Assembly (NCBI GenBank): GCA_002422795.1
Contig: DITJ01000108.1
Span: 1-19,103, forward strand
Direction of reading: 5' to 3'
Source: Alphaproteobacteria bacterium UBA6187
Lineage (GTDB): Bacteria > Pseudomonadota > Alphaproteobacteria > Rickettsiales > UBA6187
DNA: 19,103 bases
Position 1 is the stretch's first letter, and each line of letters opens with the position of its first letter. Positions 14,521-19,103 of this stretch are shown piece by piece. Position numbers and translations under genes: made by a program. The notes beneath the pieces were generated by a model that saw only the letters and a program-made list of their open reading frames with translations, ran no database searches and was not told the origin of the DNA.

Positions 14521-16274
14521 TGGGTATTGAATTTATAAACCAACTGCCGCCATCTTTAATTATGATTTTAGGCAGCCTGCTTATTCCTCCGGCAAAGAAA
14601 TACCTGCGCCTGATACTTGCCATTATAATACCGGTACTTACATTACAGCAGGTGTGGGTAATTGCAGTAGGCAGTACCAATGAAATTTTACAGATAAATT
14701 TAGGCGGCTTTGCGCTTCTGCCGTTACATACTAATCCATATACGTTAATTTTTGCTACGGCATTTTGCATAGCTGCGGCAATAGCAGCATTTTATGGCGT
14801 GATGCAAGCACGTGCCTCAGAAATGGTTGCAGGATTTATATATGCAGGAAGTGCTATCGGTTTATGCTACGCAGGTGATTTCATTACTATATTTATTTAC
14901 TGGGAAATAATGGCGATTGCTTCGTGCGTTATTATATTCTCCTCAAATGCTAAATTTGCAGGCAATGCAGGGGTGCGTTATGCAATTATGCATTTTTTAA
15001 GCGGCGTGTTGCTACTTGCCGGGATAATTGCGCAAATTTTCTTAAGCGGCAGTTCTGAACTGGTAAACCTGAATTCCGATATGGAAATACTCTTCCCCGG
15101 CTATGCGCTTGATATGAATGGCCTGATAAGCTGGCTTATATTACTTGGTTTGCTGATCGGCGCGGCTGTCCCACCATTTTCCGCATGGCTGCCCGATAGC
15201 TACCCGAAAGCATCGCCTTCTGGCTCAGTATTCCTTTCTATATTCACAACAAAAGTTGCGGTTTTCCTTCTTCTTACATTATTTGCCGGTGCAAAAATAT
15301 TAATATTTATCGGTTTATTCATGGCGTTTTATGGAATTGTTTATGCAATTTTAGAAAATAATATACGCCGCCTGCTTTCTTACAGCATTATCAACCAGGT
15401 TGGGTTCATGTTAGTGGGTATAGGCATCGGTAGTGAGCTTGCCTTAAATGGCGTGGCCTTACATGCTTTCTGCCATATTATGTATAAAGCATTATTATTT
15501 ATGGCGGCTGGTTCAGTTGTATATATGACCGGGAAAAATCGCCTCAGCGATATGGGCGGCCTATACCATTCAATGCACCTTACCACTATTTGCACGGTAA
15601 TAGGCGCGCTTGCAATGTCTTCATTTCCATTTACACTAGGTTTTATAAGTAAAGCGATACTCTCCGCCGCCGTTGTAGAAGAGGGCTTGCCTGGCGTATG
15701 GTATTTATTTATTGCCGCATCCGCAGGCATGTTTTTACTGGGAATAAAATTTATATGGTTTGTATTCTTTGCAAAAGATTCATCTCTCAAGCCAAAAGAT
15801 CCGCCATTTAACATGGCTATTGCAATGGCTATAATGTCTGTATTATGCATAATTCCCGCTATACCAGGCTTAACAGAAACAACCCTTTACAGTATGCTGT
15901 CTTTCCCGGTGGAATATACTCCATATAAAGCCGATTATATCGTAACTAACCTGCAACTATTCATGTTTACGGCTTTATCATTCTTTTTATTGCTGCCACT
16001 TATAAAGAAAAGCAATGCAAGAAGTCTTGATTTTGACTGGTTTTACCGAGGGCTTGCACGATATGTAGTATTGGCGCTATTCAGGATTTCAATAGTGCCA
16101 ACCCAATTTGGCCGTATACTGCTAAAAAAAGGCTTAAGGAAAACGCAGAATATAATACACAAAACCCACGGACCAGGCAGTATTATGGCAAGGGGATGGG
16201 AAATCGGCACAACTGCAACATGGACAATAGTTTTGCTTGGTATATATCTTGTTGTATATTATAAATCTAAGTAG
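14520..16274 (+). CDS. MrpD/NuoL-like proton-antiporter membrane subunit
   Basis: The 584-residue protein has about 14 or more membrane helices and belongs to the proton-pumping antiporter family of complex I (NuoL/M/N) and Mrp cation/H+ antiporters. Key charged membrane residues are present: E129 (IYWEIMA), K245 (FTTKVAV), H319 with K323 (CHIMYKALLF) and K378 (FISKAIL). PPFSAWLPDSYPKASP at 218-233 is the family signature. The C-terminal DFDWFYRGLARY at 504-515 is typical of MrpD-type rather than respiratory subunits. No other Mrp subunits (A, B, C, E, F, G) are encoded nearby, so it either works with distant partners or, with the 83-residue protein, forms a reduced transporter. Confidence 0.88.
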   Translation: MGIEFINQLPPSLIMILGSLLIPPAKKYLRLILAIIIPVLTLQQVWVIAVGSTNEILQINLGGFALLPLHTNPYTLIFATAFCIAAAIAAFYGVMQARASEMVAGFIYAGSAIGLCYAGDFITIFIYWEIMAIASCVIIFSSNAKFAGNAGVRYAIMHFLSGVLLLAGIIAQIFLSGSSELVNLNSDMEILFPGYALDMNGLISWLILLGLLIGAAVPPFSAWLPDSYPKASPSGSVFLSIFTTKVAVFLLLTLFAGAKILIFIGLFMAFYGIVYAILENNIRRLLSYSIINQVGFMLVGIGIGSELALNGVALHAFCHIMYKALLFMAAGSVVYMTGKNRLSDMGGLYHSMHLTTICTVIGALAMSSFPFTLGFISKAILSAAVVEEGLPGVWYLFIAASAGMFLLGIKFIWFVFFAKDSSLKPKDPPFNMAIAMAIMSVLCIIPAIPGLTETTLYSMLSFPVEYTPYKADYIVTNLQLFMFTALSFFLLLPLIKKSNARSLDFDWFYRGLARYVVLALFRISIVPTQFGRILLKKGLRKTQNIIHKTHGPGSIMARGWEIGTTATWTIVLLGIYLVVYYKSK

Positions 16275-16331
16275 ACTGTAATTTTATAAACTTGTCACAA
16301 TCTTCGAATTATATAATTAAAAGTATTTTTT

Positions 16332-16868
16332 ATGATAAAACGAACTGCGTATTTATTTATACTACTCACCTCCTTGTCACTTTATGCACAAGCGCAGGTG
16401 GCATTGACTAAAAGCCATGATAGCACCCTGCCGGTTGAAATTACCGCAGATAGCCTTGAGGTTTTACAGGCAGAAGACAAAGCTATCTTTTCGGGGACTG
16501 TCCAGGCAAAACAAGGTGATCTTGACATACGATCTTCCAGAATGACTGTATTTTATAAAAAGTCAGGGCAGAAAAATGAATCCCAAGGCAGGGTTTCTAA
16601 AGTGGAAATTGATGAGAATGTATTTATCTCCACACCCAATGAGGTAGCAAAGGGAGATAAAGGAATATACGATGTTGACGATGGAATTATCAGCCTTGAA
16701 GGAAATGTAACACTAACAAGCGGAAAAAATATAGTCAAAGGCTCAAAACTAGTGTATAACTTAAAAACAGGACAAAGTAAAATGGTTAACACTGGCAGCA
16801 CAAATAGTGCTAAACCTGACAAAAAAGAACGGGTTACAGGAGTTTTTGTGCCAAGCGGCAAGAAATAG
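16332..16868 (+). CDS. lptA: LPS transport periplasmic bridge protein LptA
   Basis: The 178-residue protein has a signal peptide (1 to about 21, ending in LYAQAQ). It is followed by an OstA/LptA domain: LPVEITADSLEVLQAEDKAIFSGTVQAKQGDL, then repeated beta-strand units (VEIDENVFIS, GIYDVDDGIISLEGNVTL and GSKLVYNLKTGQ). LptA forms the periplasmic bridge that carries lipopolysaccharide from the inner-membrane LptBFG complex to LptD. The C-terminal tail is lysine-rich. It is 13 bp upstream of lptB. lptC, which usually precedes lptA in related genomes, is not here; the antiporter gene takes that position. Confidence 0.9.
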   Translation: MIKRTAYLFILLTSLSLYAQAQVALTKSHDSTLPVEITADSLEVLQAEDKAIFSGTVQAKQGDLDIRSSRMTVFYKKSGQKNESQGRVSKVEIDENVFISTPNEVAKGDKGIYDVDDGIISLEGNVTLTSGKNIVKGSKLVYNLKTGQSKMVNTGSTNSAKPDKKERVTGVFVPSGKK

Positions 16869-16881
16869 GTAATGAGAACAA

Positions 16882-17841
16882 ATGATAAAATCTATATTAA
16901 AAAGAAGGAAGGCTAAACAGCTAAGTAGAAGATTTATGCCCCTTCGTGTAGATGCCGTCCGTGCAGGCAGCACTATAATCCCCCCTTTGGCCGGAGAATA
17001 TCCTGGGACAGAACCAAAGAAAAATGATGGTGGCACTTCGCCTAATGTAATAAATCTTCCAAAAACAGAACCTAAGAAAATACCAAAAAAAGAAAATAAA
17101 CCCCGTCTTGTAGCTGGATCAAAAGGCTTGCAGGCGCTTAATCTTGGTAAATCCTATGGTGAAAAGCCGGTAATCCGCGATATAAGCATTACCATACACC
17201 GCGGTGAGGCTGTAGGCCTGCTTGGGCCAAATGGCGCTGGAAAAACCACTTTATTTTACATGATTATGGGTTTGATAAAACCCGATTACGGCGCTATCAA
17301 CCTTGACGGAAATGAAATAACTAACCTGCCTGTTTATCGCCGTGCGCGTCTTGGCGTTGGCTATTTACCGCAGGAAGCCTCAATTTTCCGTGGCCTTACA
17401 GTTGAAGAAAACATCCTTGCAGTTTTAGAACTGGTACAACCTGTAAAAGAAACCAGGCAGATTATGCTTGAAGAATTACTGGGTGAATTTTCAATCACAC
17501 ATTTACGCCGCACCCCTACTGTTGCGTTATCGGGTGGTGAAAGGCGCCGCGTGGAAATTGCCCGCGCCCTTGCCAGCAACCCTTCCTTTATATTGCTGGA
17601 TGAGCCGCTTGCAGGCATAGACCCTGTTGCAGTTGCGGATATTAAAGAGCTTATTTCCCACCTTAAACACCGTGGTATTGGTGTTCTTATAACCGACCAT
17701 AACGTACGCGAGGCACTTGATTTACTCGATAGAGCCTATGTTATTCACGCAGGCACAGTGCTTATGGAAGGAACCCCGCAGGAAATAGTAGCAAACAAAG
17801 AAGTGCGCCGGGTTTACCTTGGTGATAAGTTTGTGCTTTAA
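16882..17841 (+). CDS. lptB: LPS export ATPase LptB with an N-terminal extension
   Basis: The 319-residue ABC ATPase powers extraction of lipopolysaccharide from the inner membrane with LptF and LptG. The ATPase domain starts near residue 83. Walker A GPNGAGKT is at 115-122, the Q-loop Q164 is in YLPQEAS, the signature LSGGE at 216-220, Walker B ILLDEP at 237-242 with E241, and the switch histidine is H273 in TDHNVRE. LIKPDYGAINLDG and the ending RRVYLGDKF are typical of LptB. The first 80 residues are extra: basic, rich in K and P, and probably disordered. The family is usually near 240 residues. A later start at M19 would still leave a long extension. Confidence 0.93.
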   Translation: MIKSILKRRKAKQLSRRFMPLRVDAVRAGSTIIPPLAGEYPGTEPKKNDGGTSPNVINLPKTEPKKIPKKENKPRLVAGSKGLQALNLGKSYGEKPVIRDISITIHRGEAVGLLGPNGAGKTTLFYMIMGLIKPDYGAINLDGNEITNLPVYRRARLGVGYLPQEASIFRGLTVEENILAVLELVQPVKETRQIMLEELLGEFSITHLRRTPTVALSGGERRRVEIARALASNPSFILLDEPLAGIDPVAVADIKELISHLKHRGIGVLITDHNVREALDLLDRAYVIHAGTVLMEGTPQEIVANKEVRRVYLGDKFVL

Positions 17842-17883
17842 TTATTTATTAGCTGTGGCAATGCAAAAGCTCCAGCAAATATT

Positions 17884-18576
17884 TTAAGGCTTTATTGGAA
17901 AAGTTAAGATACATGATAAATGTGTAACTGCTATAGCATAAGCACTGCTTAATATGCAATTGTTTGAACCGGCATCGTTACCGATAATACCATATACACG
18001 GCCACTTCCTGGAATCCCATCATCTAATTTTCTATCTATTGTAAATGCCTCTAAAGGTGTTACCGCCCCATTGGTATTAACATTGCTTGCATAAATTGCC
18101 CCCAGAGTCATTTCATTTCTTGTCCTGCCACTTGAATATTGAACGCTATAACCAACCTTTATACGTTTTGATGCTGGAATATTAATTCCTATATCCGCCT
18201 GTATTGTAGTAGCAGTTCCCGTATAGCTTCCCCCTATAAACTCAGATAGCACAAGATGCTGCCATGACCTATATGCCTCACTATCCGCTCCTGTACCAAG
18301 GTCTATTTTTCCATCGCCATTGCCATTACAGTTGTCTGTGGTAGCACAAGCGACTCCCCAATACGTAAACGCATCAGGAATATCCCCAGGAAGATCCCTA
18401 TATTTAAGGTCGAAACCATCAATAGCTATCTGGAAGGTGCTTATTTCAGTAAGAAAGCCTCGTATCTCAGCGGATTTTCTCATTCTAAAACCTTCAGTGA
18501 CCGCTGAAAGTAACAAGCCTATTATTGCTATTGCAATTGATAACTCAACCAAAGATACACCTTTATTATTTTTCAT
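17884..18576 (-). CDS. Type IV prepilin-like / pseudopilin protein
   Basis: The 230-residue protein starts with a class III signal: KNNKG then VSLVELSIAIAIIGLLLS. Prepilin peptidase would cut after G6, leaving glutamate at +5 (E11) and a hydrophobic helix. The body has DGFDLKYRDLPGDIPDAFTYW (53-73) and a loop N84-x-N86-x-D88-G-x-I-D92 that looks like an EF-hand-type calcium loop. SWQHLVLSEFIGGSYTG follows at 104-120. Four cysteines (C77, C83, C207, C222) could form two disulfides. These blocks recall a pseudopilin-like family found in several alphaproteobacteria and others. No assembly genes are nearby. It is convergent with lptB, 42 bp away, in a gap where I see no terminator. Confidence 0.85.
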   Translation of the reverse strand: MKNNKGVSLVELSIAIAIIGLLLSAVTEGFRMRKSAEIRGFLTEISTFQIAIDGFDLKYRDLPGDIPDAFTYWGVACATTDNCNGNGDGKIDLGTGADSEAYRSWQHLVLSEFIGGSYTGTATTIQADIGINIPASKRIKVGYSVQYSSGRTRNEMTLGAIYASNVNTNGAVTPLEAFTIDRKLDDGIPGSGRVYGIIGNDAGSNNCILSSAYAIAVTHLSCILTFPIKP

Positions 18577-18774
18577 ATTTATACACTAAATGTTTAAGAT
18601 GATGGCTTATTGTATCATATAAATAAATGATTATACTTAAAGATATTTATATAAATTATAATTTATAATAAATTTATTAAATATTAAAAAATTATTATTA
18701 TTGTTAACCATTTATTAAGGAATTTTATGATATTTATTTACTCAGGAAGTTCAATCTTGAGGAGAATATAAAAA
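18577..18774. promoter_or_regulatory. Very AT-rich divergent intergenic region
   Basis: These 198 bp between the divergent pilin gene and the 99-residue gene are almost entirely A and T from about 18620 to 18735. Both promoters must lie here. For the rightward gene, TATGAT at 18726-18731 is a plausible -10, with TTGTTA (18701) 19 bases upstream, a long spacing. A strong ribosome site, AGGAG, lies near 18760. No terminator or repeat is evident. Confidence 0.4.
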
Positions 18775-19074
18775 ATGGCAACACTACTTAATATTATCCA
18801 GGAAACTGCTAACAAAGAAGTTCGGTTAAACGATAATAAAGAAATAAATATTGCTAGCGATTCCAACTATATAAAGAAATCATCAGTCATAGTAAATGAT
18901 GCCTTGCAAAAAGGTTCTGATATAATGCAGATGGCTAATGGCGATATACTTATAACTGAAGTAAAAACAGTTACTTACAAATACAACTGGAATGTCAATA
19001 AAGGCCGTTTTGAACGCGCTAATAACGGCAACCGCACCAAACGCCCAAGAAAAAATAAATTACAAGTGATTTAA
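18775..19074 (+). CDS. Unrecognised 99-residue protein
   Basis: This soluble protein of 99 residues has a strong ribosome site (GAGGAGAAT) about ten bases before its ATG, which supports expression. There is no signal peptide or membrane helix. The N-terminal half is polar. The central block, SSVIVNDALQKGSDIMQMANGDILITEVKTVTYKYNWN (about 36-73), reads as a compact alpha/beta unit. The C-terminus is very basic (GNRTKRPRKNK), so nucleic-acid or ribosome binding is conceivable. It reminds me of small Rickettsiales-restricted families of unknown function (DUF2671 is one to test), but I cannot confirm that. A palindromic repeat arm begins 7 bp after the stop. Confidence 0.7.
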   Translation: MATLLNIIQETANKEVRLNDNKEINIASDSNYIKKSSVIVNDALQKGSDIMQMANGDILITEVKTVTYKYNWNVNKGRFERANNGNRTKRPRKNKLQVI

Positions 19075-19080
19075 AACCTC

Positions 19081-19103
19081 TATACTCATTCTGTCTCAAA
19101 CTA
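19081..19103 (+). repeat. Left arm of a second copy of the 5276-5438 palindrome, cut by the window edge
   Basis: tatactcattctg at 19081-19093 is identical to the outer left arm at 5276-5288. After two changed bases, tcaaact also matches, giving 20 of the first 22 positions. Only this arm is in view. Confidence 0.75.

Noticed and set aside
16292..16319. Possible promoter TTGTCA with TATAAT-like sequence before lptA
   Set aside because: The best -10 match is only 14 bases from the -35, so spacing is poor; lptA may be read from the upstream operon.
1..19103. CRISPR arrays, tRNA or rRNA genes, insertion sequences, phage or toxin-antitoxin genes
   Set aside because: No evenly spaced direct repeats, cloverleaf sequences, transposase or integrase motifs were found on either strand.

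Overview
This 19.1 kb window is AT-rich chromosomal DNA from an alphaproteobacterium, probably in or near the Rickettsiales or Holosporales. The evidence is the coaC-coaB-dut gene order typical of alphaproteobacteria, a DUF218-plsC pair, lptA-lptB, and several intergenic palindromic repeats. Two of those repeats read like the GCAATCCAG / GGAATCCAG palindromes scattered through Rickettsia-like genomes. Placement is by protein style and repeats only; no rRNA is present.

Left part (1-7.0 kb): the 3' end of folC (+); ugd and galU (-), which make UDP-glucose and UDP-glucuronate for envelope sugars; rpmG (+), with a good promoter and a terminator shared with the convergent gene; a ScsB/DsbD-type thiol-disulfide transporter (-); yqgE (+); and a dut-Rrf2 regulator pair (-). 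Middle part (7.0-11.8 kb): coaB and coaC as two separate overlapping genes (-), a secreted DUF192 protein (+), and a tight run of DUF218, plsC and a ClC-type H+/Cl- exchanger (+). Right part (12.0-19.1 kb): a PAS histidine kinase, a single-domain response regulator, a sensor-less second kinase, an 83-residue membrane protein and an MrpD/NuoL-like antiporter subunit, all on + and partly joined by stop/start overlaps. These are followed by lptA and lptB, a lone type IV prepilin-like gene (-), and an unrecognised 99-residue gene (+).

The genes themselves are mostly housekeeping: folate, CoA, nucleotide-sugar and phospholipid synthesis, LPS transport and envelope redox. No phage, insertion sequence, tRNA or CRISPR array is visible. 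The unusual content is (i) a dense set of intergenic inverted repeats of at least four kinds, including a nested double palindrome at 5276-5438 whose left arm recurs at the right edge of the window (19081); (ii) the split CoaBC; and (iii) the kinase/regulator/kinase/small-membrane-protein/antiporter cluster, which is the best candidate for a little-described functional unit.
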